Positions 24,361 to 32,320 of a stretch of 32,741 nucleotides of DNA are shown here, piece after piece. A program made the position numbers and the translations under genes. Within the stretch, counting starts at the first letter, position 1. Each line of letters starts with the position of its first letter. The notes below the pieces were generated by a model. That model made no database searches, was not told where the DNA came from, and saw only the letters and a list, made by a program, of their open reading frames with translations. Origin of the DNA: Synergistales bacterium (lineage in GTDB: Bacteria; Synergistota; Synergistia; Synergistales; Aminobacteriaceae); contig BNVG01000006.1 in NCBI GenBank assembly GCA_025997935.1, forward strand, positions 1 through 32,741, in the 5' to 3' direction.

Positions 24361-25308
24361 TTAGTATTTGTAACAGGCCACGAAATGCCCCGGCGATATT
24401 TCCTTGAGCGGCGGTATGCCCTTGGCGCACTGATCCATACACTCGTTGCAGCGTTTAGCGAACCGGCAGGCGTTTGGCAGATTCACAGGGCTGGTTATTT
24501 CCCCCTTTAGCGTGATGCGCTGGCGCTTGTTTCGCAGATCGGGGATGGGAATAGCCGAGAGAAGGGCCTTGGTGTAAGGGTGGAGGGGGTTGTTGAAGTG
24601 CTCCTCCGCCGAGGCTTTCTCCACAATCTGCCCAAGGTACATGACCGCGATGTCGTCTGAGAAGTGGTTGACGACCGAGAGATCGTGAGTGATAAAGATG
24701 TAGGTCAGGCCTAACCGCTCCTGAAGCTGCTTCAGGAGGTTTAATATCTGCGCCTGAATGGAGACGTCGAGCGCGGAGACCGGCTCATCGCATATTATGA
24801 ACTTGGGTTCCATAGCGAGCGCGCGGGCTATGCCGATTCTCTGGCGTCTGCCGCCGTCGAGTTCGTGGGGGTACGTATTTATGAGGCGCTCGGCGAGGCC
24901 GACGGTCTCCATTAACTCCAAAACGCGTTTTTCCAAGGCTACCTTATCGGTGATTATGCGGTTTTCCTTTATCGGCTCAGCGATTATCTGGTTTATGGTT
25001 TTCCGGGGGTCGAGCGAGGAAAACGGATCCTGAAAGATTATCTGCATGTTCTTACGCATTTTACGCATGGCGTTGCTTCCGAGCTTAACCACGTCCACGC
25101 CCTCAAAGAGCACCTCGCCCGCCGTAGGTTCTATAAGACGGAGAATGGCGCGTCCGGTGGTGGATTTTCCGCAACCCGACTCTCCCACTAAACCCAGCGT
25201 CTTGCCCCGCTCAATGGAAAAACTCACGTCGTCCACCGCGTGAAGCAAACCGTGAGATGTCTCGAAATATTTTTTGAGTCCCCGTATATCCAATAGCTTC
25301 TCCGTCAT
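24361..25308 (-). CDS. dppF: Dipeptide/oligopeptide ABC transporter ATPase (DppF/OppF)
   Basis: Second ATP-binding subunit of the peptide importer, 315 residues. Walker A is GESGCGKST (42-50), the Q loop IIFQDPFSSLDP, Walker B FIICDEPVSALD, and the H loop ITHD. The signature reads LDGGRRQR rather than LSGGQRQR, a change found in some members of this subfamily. The C-terminal oligopeptide-transporter region has CRFAKRCNECMDQC and a final Cys, a pattern associated with an Fe-S cluster in some homologues. Its ATG overlaps the dppD stop as ATGA, showing translational coupling, and serC follows after 13 nt. Substrate class (di- or oligopeptide, possibly nickel) cannot be settled from sequence. Confidence 0.94.
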   Translation of the reverse strand: MTEKLLDIRGLKKYFETSHGLLHAVDDVSFSIERGKTLGLVGESGCGKSTTGRAILRLIEPTAGEVLFEGVDVVKLGSNAMRKMRKNMQIIFQDPFSSLDPRKTINQIIAEPIKENRIITDKVALEKRVLELMETVGLAERLINTYPHELDGGRRQRIGIARALAMEPKFIICDEPVSALDVSIQAQILNLLKQLQERLGLTYIFITHDLSVVNHFSDDIAVMYLGQIVEKASAEEHFNNPLHPYTKALLSAIPIPDLRNKRQRITLKGEITSPVNLPNACRFAKRCNECMDQCAKGIPPLKEISPGHFVACYKY

Positions 25309-26321
25309 CGCGCCTTCCTCCTTTCAAGAAGAAAATCGGGCTGCCTGTCGTAGGCCGAGCATGCCACTTTGTGGGTGTCGGTGACGCTCCGTAGCGCGGG
25401 ATGCTCGCTTTCGCATTCGCGCCCAGCGTAGTCGCAGCGAGGCGCGAAGGGGCAGCCCTTGGGCTGTTCTGTTGGGTCGGGCATGAGGCCCCTGATTGGC
25501 TTCAGCATCGCCTGACGGTCGGCTATGTTCGGCAGGGAGTTGAAAAGCCCCTCGGTGTAGGGGTGCATTGTGCGCTCGAAGATGTCCTCAAGCGTCCCCT
25601 GTTCTACAATGCGGCCAGTGTACATAACGGCCACCTCGTCGCAGACCTCCGCTACGATACCGAGGTCGTGCGTTATCATGATCATGGACGTGTCGTGCTT
25701 TTCTTTGAGGTCTTTCATCAGGTCGAGCACCTGCGCCTGAATTGTGACGTCGAGCGCGGTGGTGGGCTCGTCGGCGATAATCAGTTTGGGGTTGCAGGCA
25801 AGCGCGATGGCTATGACCACCCGCTGTTTCATCCCGCCCGAAAACTGATGAGCGAACTCGTTGGCTCTGCTCCTCGAAATGCCCACCATCTCCAAAAGCT
25901 CCTTGGCTTTTTCCTGCGCGTCGTGATGACTCAAATGCTCGTGGATTTCGAGGCTCTCCGCTATCTGGTCAACCACTCGGAAAACCGGGTTGAGGGCGGT
26001 CATGGGATCCTGAAAAATCATGGAGATGTCCTTGCCGCGAACCTCCTCTAACTCTTGCGCGGAAAGAGACCTGATGTCCTGTCCGCAGATTTCGAGCTTA
26101 GCGCACTCCACCACGCCGGGGGGCGAGGGCACAAGTCTGAGCATGGCGAGCGCCGTCGTGGTTTTCCCCGCGCCGGTTTCCCCCACTAATCCCAAAGTCT
26201 TTTTGTATCCGAGCTTCAAATCGAGGCCGTTCACGGCGTAGACTGTGCCGTCCTCGGTCTCGTAGCGCACGTTCAATCCTTCGATGTCAAATATGTAATT
26301 GTTGTCACTCATGGATAACAC
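25305..26321 (-). CDS. dppD: Dipeptide/oligopeptide ABC transporter ATPase (DppD/OppD)
   Basis: First ATP-binding subunit of the peptide importer, 338 residues. Walker A is GETGAGKTT (47-55), the Q loop MIFQDPMTALNP, the signature FSGGMKQR, Walker B LIIADEPTTALD and the H loop ITHD. The C-terminal part has the oligopeptide-transporter cysteine pattern (GCPFAPRCDY, GRECE, VACS). GTG at 26321 is preferred because AGGA lies 6 nt upstream; ATG at 26312 would leave about 15 nt to that site. It follows dppC by 9 nt and overlaps dppF by 4 nt. Confidence 0.94.
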   Translation of the reverse strand: MLSMSDNNYIFDIEGLNVRYETEDGTVYAVNGLDLKLGYKKTLGLVGETGAGKTTTALAMLRLVPSPPGVVECAKLEICGQDIRSLSAQELEEVRGKDISMIFQDPMTALNPVFRVVDQIAESLEIHEHLSHHDAQEKAKELLEMVGISRSRANEFAHQFSGGMKQRVVIAIALACNPKLIIADEPTTALDVTIQAQVLDLMKDLKEKHDTSMIMITHDLGIVAEVCDEVAVMYTGRIVEQGTLEDIFERTMHPYTEGLFNSLPNIADRQAMLKPIRGLMPDPTEQPKGCPFAPRCDYAGRECESEHPALRSVTDTHKVACSAYDRQPDFLLERRKAR

Positions 26322-26330
26322 CCGCTGTCC

Positions 26331-27236
26331 TTATCGCTTCAGCTTGGGGTCGATGGCGTCACGCAACCCGTCGCCTATGAGGTTCAGCGACAGGACGGTG
26401 ATCATGATTGCCAAGCCGGGGAAAATAGTCAAATAGCTGCTGTTCCTGATATACGCCCTGCCGGCCGAGAGCATGGAGCCCCACTCAGGCGCGGGCGCGG
26501 GGACGCCCAACCCAAGAAAGCTCAGCCCTGCGGAGGCTATGATGGCCTGAGCCACGCGGAGCGTCGCCTGCACTATTATCTGAGAAACGCAATTAGGCAG
26601 TATATGGACGAGGATTATCTTCCAGTCGCGCATACCGATGGCCCGGGCGGACTCCACATATTCCTCTCCCCTGACCGACAGCACCGCCGCGCGGGCCACG
26701 CGCACAAAAGTCGGCGTGCTTGACACCCCTACGGCGACCATCAGGTTGAAAGTGCTTTTCCCGAGGGCCGACACGATGGCTATGGCCATCAAAATGCTCG
26801 GTATGGACGAAAATATGTCCGTTATCCTCATAATGACGTCCTCGAACGCCCCGCCCACGTATCCCGCCGCGGCCCCGAGCGTCACGCCGAAGATGAGCGA
26901 TATTATGACGGACACGACTCCGATAGCCAGCGAATAGCGCGCGCCAAAGACGATACGGGCTAAAATGTCCCTTCCCAAGTCGTCCGTGCCGCACCAGTGT
27001 TCAGCGGAAGGGGGCTTCAGGCGGTTCATCACGTTCTGCTCTATGACGTCCGATTCATAGTTGTAAATGACGGGCGCGAAAATCGCCAAGAGCGTGACGA
27101 GAACAAGGATAACGAGCCCGAGAACCGCGCCCTTGTTTTTCTTGAGTCGGTTCCAGATGGCGACGAAAGCGCTGCGCTTGCGGTATTTTTTTGAGACGAG
27201 CTCTGTTGAGGTTATATCTATTTTTTCAGCTGTCAT
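26331..27236 (-). CDS. dppC: Peptide ABC transporter permease (DppC/OppC)
   Basis: Inner-membrane permease of 301 residues. It has an N-terminal cytosolic stretch, a first transmembrane segment (about 40-57), the soluble loop with HWCGTDDLGRDILARI that marks DppC/OppC proteins, and five more hydrophobic segments. The ATPase-contact EAA loop is EYVESARAIGMRDWKIILVHILPN. The ATG is 11 nt after the dppB stop, with AGGAG overlapping that stop and spaced 8 nt. It forms the heterodimeric channel with DppB. Confidence 0.95.
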   Translation of the reverse strand: MTAEKIDITSTELVSKKYRKRSAFVAIWNRLKKNKGAVLGLVILVLVTLLAIFAPVIYNYESDVIEQNVMNRLKPPSAEHWCGTDDLGRDILARIVFGARYSLAIGVVSVIISLIFGVTLGAAAGYVGGAFEDVIMRITDIFSSIPSILMAIAIVSALGKSTFNLMVAVGVSSTPTFVRVARAAVLSVRGEEYVESARAIGMRDWKIILVHILPNCVSQIIVQATLRVAQAIIASAGLSFLGLGVPAPAPEWGSMLSAGRAYIRNSSYLTIFPGLAIMITVLSLNLIGDGLRDAIDPKLKR

Positions 27237-27247
27237 CTTTCGCTCTC

Positions 27248-28177
27248 CTACTTTGTGTACTGCGCCTTGATACGCGGGTCAACGTAGGCGTAGACGATGT
27301 CCACCGCGAGGTTCACAATGCTGACCAGCATGGTGGTCATAACCAGCGCGCCTGTGACCGTAGGGATGTCCCTCTGATTGATGGCGTCCACCACGAGACG
27401 ACCGACGCCCGGCCACGAAAAGACCGTCTCCGCGAGGGCCGAGCCGCCCAGAACGTTGCTGAACTGAATCCCGAAGACCGTGATGATGGGGATAAGGGCG
27501 TTGCACAGGGCGTGCTTGTTTATGACTTTGCGCTCGGTGACGCCCTTGGAGCGGGCGGTACGCAAGTAGTCCTGCCTTATGACGTCCAACATCGACGACC
27601 GGGTTGTGCGGGTCAGGAGGGCGGCGAGGCCCGAGGCTACGGTCAGGGCGGGCAGGATGATGCTGCGAAAGCCGGTGTAGCCGCCGGATGGAAGCCAGCC
27701 TAAACGGAGGGAAAAAACGAGAATGAGGAGCAAACCCAGCCAGAAGTTAGGCATGGAAAGCCCTAAGAGCGACAATACCATGGACGCCGTGTCCTTGAGT
27801 GAGTTTTGGTGGACGGCGGCTATTATACCCAACGGGATAGAAACTACTATGGCTATTATCATCGCTAAGCTCGCCAAGCGAATCGTGTTCGGCAGACGCT
27901 CCATGTAGGTTTTGAACACGTCCCGCTTGGTGACAAAGGATGTTCCGAAGTCTCCGTGGAGCATATTGTTGACATAGCGGAGGTATCGCGTGAAGATGTT
28001 CCCGGAAAGCCCCAGCTGTTCACGGAGCGCGTCTAACTCCTCCTCGGTAGCCTGATCGCCCGCCACCATGTAGACAGGGTCGCCCGGCGCCAGATCCATA
28101 ATGAAAAAGATAATAAAAACGACGCCCAGCAACACCGGAATTAACATCAATAGCCGCTTGAATATGTATCGGTGCAA
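27248..28177 (-). CDS. dppB: Peptide ABC transporter permease (DppB/OppB)
   Basis: Inner-membrane permease of 309 residues. The N-terminus is typical of the family (YIFKRLLMLIPVLLGV, then DLAPGDP), followed by the periplasmic region and five further hydrophobic segments, with the EAA loop at DYLRTARSKGVTERKVINKHAL and a final AYVDPRI. The start is TTG at 28177, supported by AGGAGG 8 nt upstream; no nearby ATG keeps the conserved N-terminus. An intercistronic terminator lies between the binding-protein gene and this gene, so it is probably expressed at a lower level than the binding protein. Confidence 0.95.
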   Translation of the reverse strand: MHRYIFKRLLMLIPVLLGVVFIIFFIMDLAPGDPVYMVAGDQATEEELDALREQLGLSGNIFTRYLRYVNNMLHGDFGTSFVTKRDVFKTYMERLPNTIRLASLAMIIAIVVSIPLGIIAAVHQNSLKDTASMVLSLLGLSMPNFWLGLLLILVFSLRLGWLPSGGYTGFRSIILPALTVASGLAALLTRTTRSSMLDVIRQDYLRTARSKGVTERKVINKHALCNALIPIITVFGIQFSNVLGGSALAETVFSWPGVGRLVVDAINQRDIPTVTGALVMTTMLVSIVNLAVDIVYAYVDPRIKAQYTK

Positions 28178-28196
28178 TTATCTCGCCTCCTACGCC

Positions 28197-28227
28197 TTAA
28201 AAAACGGGCGGCCACCAAGGGCCGCCC
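28197..28227 (-). terminator. Intercistronic terminator between binding protein and permease genes
   Basis: A perfect 8-bp G+C-only stem (28206-28213 with 28220-28227) and a 6-nt loop are followed on the minus strand by GTTTTTTAA. It starts 17 nt after the binding-protein stop and ends before the dppB ribosome-binding site. Partial termination here would give an excess of binding-protein mRNA, as is common in such operons; the degree of read-through is not visible. Confidence 0.85.
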
Positions 28228-28243
28228 ATCAAATGGTCGTTCT

Positions 28244-29740
28244 CTACTGCGCGACGTAGATGCCGCGATAATCGTGCTTTGCCGTACCTAACCAAACCGC
28301 GCCCTCGACTCCGGCTCTGGTGCCGATGTTGATGATGGAGGTGTTGAGCGGGATGATGGGGCAAATCTCAGTCAGGTCTTTCTCGAGTTTGTGGTACATA
28401 GCCTCGCGCTTCGCGGTGTCTGGCTCCACCAAGGCCTCGTCTATCAGCTTGTCTATATCCTTGTTGGCGATGAGCGAGCGGTTGCTGCCGCTGCCGGTGT
28501 AGTACATGCTACGCACCGTGAAGTCGGTGCCGTCGGCGTCAGTCCAGGCATAGAGCGCCGTTACGTGCTTGTGCTCGTTCAGCATACTCTTGAGGCCCGC
28601 GCTTTCCATCTCCTGTAGCTTTGCCTTGACGCCAATCTTGGCGAAGGAGGCCTGAATGACCTGGGCCATGAGGTTTCTTTCGGAGCCGTTGTAGGCTAAG
28701 TCAAACTCGAAGCCCTTGGGATAGCCGGCCTCTGCGAGCAGCGCCTTGGCTTTGTCTAAGTTGAAATCGTACGCTTTCAGGTTAGGATCAAGGCCGAACT
28801 GGCCGCGGTTGATCATGTTGTTATGTATGGTGCCGAGTCCGTCATAGCCGACCGTTACAAGATCCTGTTTGTTGATGGCGTGGGCCAGCGCCTGACGAAC
28901 CTTCTGATTGTCGAAAGGGGCCTTCGTGTTGTTCATGGTCAGGTAGAGCATGATGACGCTCGGAACCTGAACCAATTTCAAATCAGGGTCGGTGGAGACG
29001 TTGTCGATTTCCACGGGGGGAAGGTTTATGCAAACGTCAATCTCGCCGGTTTGAAGAGCTATGACGCGGGAGGAGTCCTCTTTCATCAGCTTGAGCTCTA
29101 TGCGGCGCGTCTTTGCTTTCTCGCCGTGGTAGCCGTCGTAGCGAACGACCGAGATGGCGTCGCCGGGCGTCCATTTTTCAAGCACGTACTTGCCGGTGCC
29201 CATATTAGACGCCGCGTCGCCCTTTGCCGTTATGGCTTTTTCTGACAAAATGCTCAGACTGCGGTGGGCAAGCTGCATCAAAAACTCCTGACTGGGCTGA
29301 GAGGTTTTCAGGATTATTTCATGGTCGTTCACTACCTCGATGTCGGCGAGAACCGAAAGTTTCGGCGATGTGAAGGATGATTTTTTCGCCCTTTCGAAGG
29401 TAAACTTGACGTCATTAGTCGTGCAGGGAGTACCGTCTGTGAAAGTGGCGTTGGCGGGTAGCGTGAACTTGTAGGTGTTGCCGTCGATAACCTCAAATTT
29501 CGCGAGCCCCTGGACGACTTTCCCCTGAGAGTCAAGCTCCACAAGCGTTTCGTGGGTCATAATGAAAAGAATCATGTTGGAATCGGTGTTGGAGCCCTGC
29601 GGGTCGGTCGTCGTTATGTCGAGCGGAGTGCCGATAATTATCGAGTCCTTGTAGCCCGCCGCCTGAGAGGGAACAACGGCGACGCAGAGAATAAGGGATA
29701 AACAAAGTACGCCTGTCAACAATCTTCTGAGAACGGTCAT
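28244..29740 (-). CDS. dppA: Peptide ABC transporter substrate-binding protein (family 5)
   Basis: Periplasmic binding protein of 498 residues that captures peptides for the DppBCDF importer. A signal peptide (basic LRRLL start, hydrophobic core to about residue 22, cleavage near PSQAA) has no lipobox cysteine, so a soluble periplasmic protein is expected, which favours a diderm cell. The mature part shows family-5 features: DPQGSNTDSN, the FTDGTPCTTNDVKFTFERA region, an LxxGEIDV motif (LQTGEIDVCINL), FDNQKVRQALAHAINKQ and the DLDKAKALLAEAGYPKGF-like segment. The ATG has GGAGG 7 nt upstream. It is the first gene of the operon. It could instead bind oligopeptides or another ligand of this family. 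Confidence 0.93.
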   Translation of the reverse strand: MTVLRRLLTGVLCLSLILCVAVVPSQAAGYKDSIIIGTPLDITTTDPQGSNTDSNMILFIMTHETLVELDSQGKVVQGLAKFEVIDGNTYKFTLPANATFTDGTPCTTNDVKFTFERAKKSSFTSPKLSVLADIEVVNDHEIILKTSQPSQEFLMQLAHRSLSILSEKAITAKGDAASNMGTGKYVLEKWTPGDAISVVRYDGYHGEKAKTRRIELKLMKEDSSRVIALQTGEIDVCINLPPVEIDNVSTDPDLKLVQVPSVIMLYLTMNNTKAPFDNQKVRQALAHAINKQDLVTVGYDGLGTIHNNMINRGQFGLDPNLKAYDFNLDKAKALLAEAGYPKGFEFDLAYNGSERNLMAQVIQASFAKIGVKAKLQEMESAGLKSMLNEHKHVTALYAWTDADGTDFTVRSMYYTGSGSNRSLIANKDIDKLIDEALVEPDTAKREAMYHKLEKDLTEICPIIPLNTSIINIGTRAGVEGAVWLGTAKHDYRGIYVAQ

Positions 29741-30138
29741 TTTAACGCCTCCATAAAATTTTGGTCTTCAGCTTAGGAAAAAGCTCGAATAAAACTCGTA
29801 AAAACAGCGCGCCATCATCTGCGTTTTTTCACATACCCATACCACCCCTAACCCAAAGTAAAAACGAGAAAACTGATTTTGCGTATTTGCTTTGCCGAAC
29901 ATTACGAACTTTAGAGAGAGGATTGATACTTGTCTGATTGATTTGCCGAAAATTATAAGTTATCTACTATTGTATGTTTCAGAAAATATACACAAAAAAA
30001 CAGCTATTGTCAATCTCGCTCTTTGCGGGCAAGCGTTTGTGATACAATACGACTTTGATATTTTAAGGGGAAAAATTTGAAAATTAGTTTATAGAATCAA
30101 AATTTCGTAAATTAAATTAGGAGCTGACCTTTGCCCGT
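29741..30138. promoter_or_regulatory. Divergent A+T-rich control region between dppA and serB
   Basis: This 398-nt stretch has no convincing gene. It separates the minus-strand dppA-serCA operon from plus-strand serB, so it should hold both promoters. A near-repeat of TTTGCCGAA followed by ATTA occurs at 29891 and 29942, 51 bp apart, and may be an operator pair. An extended -10 box for serB is seen at 30040-30048. No confident -35/-10 pair for dppA was found. A 62-codon open frame at 29892-30080 lacks a ribosome-binding site and family features and is not called. Confidence 0.6.
30040..30048 (+). promoter_or_regulatory. Possible extended -10 promoter element upstream of serB
   Basis: TGATACAAT carries a TG one base ahead of TACAAT, five of six matches to TATAAT. 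The -35 position at a 17-nt spacer reads TCTTTG and is poor, so this would depend on the extended -10 contact. A transcript would start about 85 nt before serB. Confidence 0.45.
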
Positions 30139-30843
30139 ATGTTGAATCTTGAGTTAGATCTTGACCGGAAAAATTCTTTTATTTTCGATTTCGACTCCAC
30201 GCTCGTGAGTATAGAGGCCCTCGACACGCTTGTAAAATCGCGCTTAAAAGACGCGGAGAGTGACGCTGTGCGCCGTATAGACGATATAACCCGTCGTTCC
30301 ATGAACGGGGATTTGAGCTTTGACGAGTCTTTGCGTTTGCGCTTTGAGTCCGTCAAAATGAGGGTGGAGCACTTCAAGCAAATGGGACGCGAAATTTGCG
30401 CGTCTTTGACCGACGGGATGGAGGAGCTTCTGAAAGACCTTATCGCGCGTGGTCAGGAGCTTTTTATCGTCAGCGGCGGCTTTTACGATATAATCAACCC
30501 GGTGGCTACGCGGCTTGGCGTGCCGCCCGAAAACGTCTTTGTCAACGAACTTATCACGGGCCCGGACGGGAGAGTTATCGGCGTAAAGGAGTCTCCCTTG
30601 GCTCACGAGGGCGGCAAGGCGGAGGTAGTTCGTATACTTAAAGAGCAGGGGCGTTTGCCGGGCAAGATAATTATGCTTGGCGACGGAATGTCCGACTGCG
30701 GCGTTTTTTCGAACGGCCTGTCCGATTTCTTTATCGGGTGCGGCTTCCACGTCGCGAGGCCTAAGGTAATGGCTTGCTGTGAGACTTGTAAAGAAGCTGT
30801 TTTTTTGAACACGGTGGGGGAGTTGCGGCAGCTTTTGTTTTGA
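30139..30843 (+). CDS. serB: Phosphoserine phosphatase
   Basis: HAD-family phosphatase of 234 residues, the likely last step of serine synthesis (O-phosphoserine to serine). Motif I is FDFDST (Asp17, Asp19), motif II is IVSGGF (Ser111), motif III is the Lys in HEGGKA (Lys159), and motif IV is LGDGMSDCG (Asp181, Asp185); DxDST and GDGxxD are characteristic of SerB-like proteins. No N-terminal ACT-like extension is present. AGGAG at 30119-30123 is 15 nt before the ATG, rather far, so a slightly earlier non-ATG start is possible. serC and serA lie on the opposite strand beyond the peptide transporter, which supports the assignment. Another phosphomonoester substrate cannot be excluded. Confidence 0.9.
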   Translation: MLNLELDLDRKNSFIFDFDSTLVSIEALDTLVKSRLKDAESDAVRRIDDITRRSMNGDLSFDESLRLRFESVKMRVEHFKQMGREICASLTDGMEELLKDLIARGQELFIVSGGFYDIINPVATRLGVPPENVFVNELITGPDGRVIGVKESPLAHEGGKAEVVRILKEQGRLPGKIIMLGDGMSDCGVFSNGLSDFFIGCGFHVARPKVMACCETCKEAVFLNTVGELRQLLF

Positions 30844-30868
30844 TGTTGTTTGCGAGGTGAAAATTATT

Positions 30869-31789
30869 ATGGGGAAGTTTAGATTTTTTATGTCGCTTGC
30901 GCTGTTTGTGTTTGTATTTTTTCCAGCGGCCGCCGAGGCTCGTGAGGCGCGAATCGTCATAGATTTTCAATATGGCGACGCCATGCCGTTCAGCGAGGGA
31001 TTGGCCGCCGTGAAGTCCGTGGATCTCTGGGGATACATAGACGCTACGGGTAAGGAGATAATACCCCCCACATGGAAGGCGCCCGAGGTCGGGCGATTTT
31101 CCGAAGGTTTTGCCTTTACGGGAAATTCATTCATAGATACGACCGGACAGGCGGCTTTTGACGGGCGCGCCTTCGAGAGGGCTCATCCTTTTTCTGAGGG
31201 ATTGTCGGCCGTGCAAAGCGGCGGGCAGTGGGGTTTTATCGACACGGCGGGGCGGTTCGCCATTCTGCCCGTATATGAGGACGCCGGGAGTTTCGCGTTC
31301 GGTTTGGCCCCGGTCAGACGAAACGGTCTTTGGGGCTTCGTCGATAAGTCCGGGCGTCTTCTTATCACCCCGCGCTACATAAGGGCCGGAACGTTCGGCG
31401 CGTCCGCGCATGAGTCACAGGCCCGCGCCGCTGTGGAGTACGACGGAAAAATCGGCTATATAGACAAAACGGGGCGCTTTGCCGTGCTTCCCAAGTACGA
31501 CGAGGGAGGGGAGTTTCATGACGCTCTCGCCCCCGTTCGGGGCTCTTACCATCGCGGGGACTGGGGATATATAGACGCTTCGGGGCGCGAGCTTATCCCG
31601 CGCCGCTTCAATGACGCCGGAGTGTTCGGAGAGGGCTTAGCTCCCGTGGCCACGGACGCGCGATGGGGCTATATAGACACAAAAGGAAGAATAGCGCTCG
31701 AGCCATTCTACGACTACGCCCGCCCGTTCAGCGAAGGATTGGCCGCCGTCGAGCGCGACGGCAAATGGGGGTATATCAGGGCGAAGTAG
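30869..31789 (+). CDS. Secreted WG-repeat protein
   Basis: Exported protein of 306 residues built almost entirely of WG repeats. A signal peptide (hydrophobic core SLALFVFVFFPAA, cleavage near AEA) is followed by about eight units of the form xWGYIDxxGRxxIxPxYxxAxxF; the second and fifth are degenerate (FIDTTGQ, IGYIDKTGR) and the last is cut short at WGYIRAK. WG-repeat proteins have no general enzymatic role and probably fold as beta-rich binding modules, here in the periplasm or outside. ATG at 30869 is chosen over GTG at 30857 because GAGGTGA lies 8 nt before the ATG. It follows serB by 25 nt and may be co-transcribed. The first and last repeats are nearly identical in DNA. Confidence 0.9.
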   Translation: MGKFRFFMSLALFVFVFFPAAAEAREARIVIDFQYGDAMPFSEGLAAVKSVDLWGYIDATGKEIIPPTWKAPEVGRFSEGFAFTGNSFIDTTGQAAFDGRAFERAHPFSEGLSAVQSGGQWGFIDTAGRFAILPVYEDAGSFAFGLAPVRRNGLWGFVDKSGRLLITPRYIRAGTFGASAHESQARAAVEYDGKIGYIDKTGRFAVLPKYDEGGEFHDALAPVRGSYHRGDWGYIDASGRELIPRRFNDAGVFGEGLAPVATDARWGYIDTKGRIALEPFYDYARPFSEGLAAVERDGKWGYIRAK

Positions 31790-31891
31790 GCGCGGCTGTC
31801 AATACCGTCGACTTCTTTGACCGGTAAAAATAGAGCGGAGGGCATGGCATGAAACGCCATATATCACTTGCCTTGCCCGAAACAAAGAAAT

Positions 31892-31926
31892 AAAGCTGAC
31901 GCCTGAAGAAGTGGCGCGTCAGCTTT
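31892..31926. terminator. Bidirectional terminator hairpin
   Basis: A perfect 11-bp stem (31892-31902 with 31916-31926) has a 13-nt loop. Read on the minus strand it ends in TTTATTTCTTT, a good U-rich tail for the zinc-ribbon gene ending at 31957. On the plus strand the tail is poorer (acgttt), but it could still close the serB/WG-repeat transcript. Confidence 0.8.
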
Positions 31927-31956
31927 ACGTTTACCGATTGATTCACAGCTGAAAAG

Positions 31957-32310
31957 CTATCGGTCTTTCCCCGTCTTTATGCCGTCGCCAATTCCGATAG
32001 TCAATTCACCGGTCATTCCGCACCATTCACAAGTAAACAGGCCACTATCTGAGATGTTGCAGTTTAGCTTTCCGCACTGACATACAACAAAATATTTCGA
32101 GCCGCAATAAGGGCAACCCGGATAGTCGGCGGCTGGTTCAACATTTCCGGTAATCGTCGTTCCTTCATAGCCCTCTCTGCGAGCAGTCGCTTCTTTGATT
32201 GGGAAAGCCCAAGTGTATTGCCAAGCATTCATACTCGTTCTCTCAAAGCGGACGCCGTACAGCTTCTTGTTTTTCTTGCATTTGCATAGTGCGATTACGG
32301 CTTCATTCAT
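31957..32310 (-). CDS. TerY-C-like zinc-ribbon protein
   Basis: Small cysteine-rich protein of 117 residues. Cysteines sit at 9 and 11 (CKC), 66 and 69 (CPYC), 77 and 79 (CQC), 84, and 94 and 97 (CEWC), so several Zn-ribbon-like knuckles are likely. The C-terminal half (CPYCG, then CQCGKLNC, then TCEWCG) resembles the metal-binding TerY-C domain found in TerY/PP2C/kinase signalling clusters. ATG at 32310 is preferred over an earlier start at 32340 because it sits 10 nt after the PP2C stop with a GGGTAGGA-type site, and the earlier start would overlap the phosphatase gene. It is visibly more A+T-rich than the genes before 31800. A terminator follows. The function is not established. Confidence 0.72.
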   Translation of the reverse strand: MNEAVIALCKCKKNKKLYGVRFERTSMNAWQYTWAFPIKEATARREGYEGTTITGNVEPAADYPGCPYCGSKYFVVCQCGKLNCNISDSGLFTCEWCGMTGELTIGIGDGIKTGKDR

Positions 32311-32320
32311 CAGCGCTATC

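Noticed and set aside
29892..30080. 62-codon open frame in the dppA-serB intergenic region
   Set aside because: It has a TTG start, no ribosome-binding site, no recognisable family, and covers likely promoter elements.
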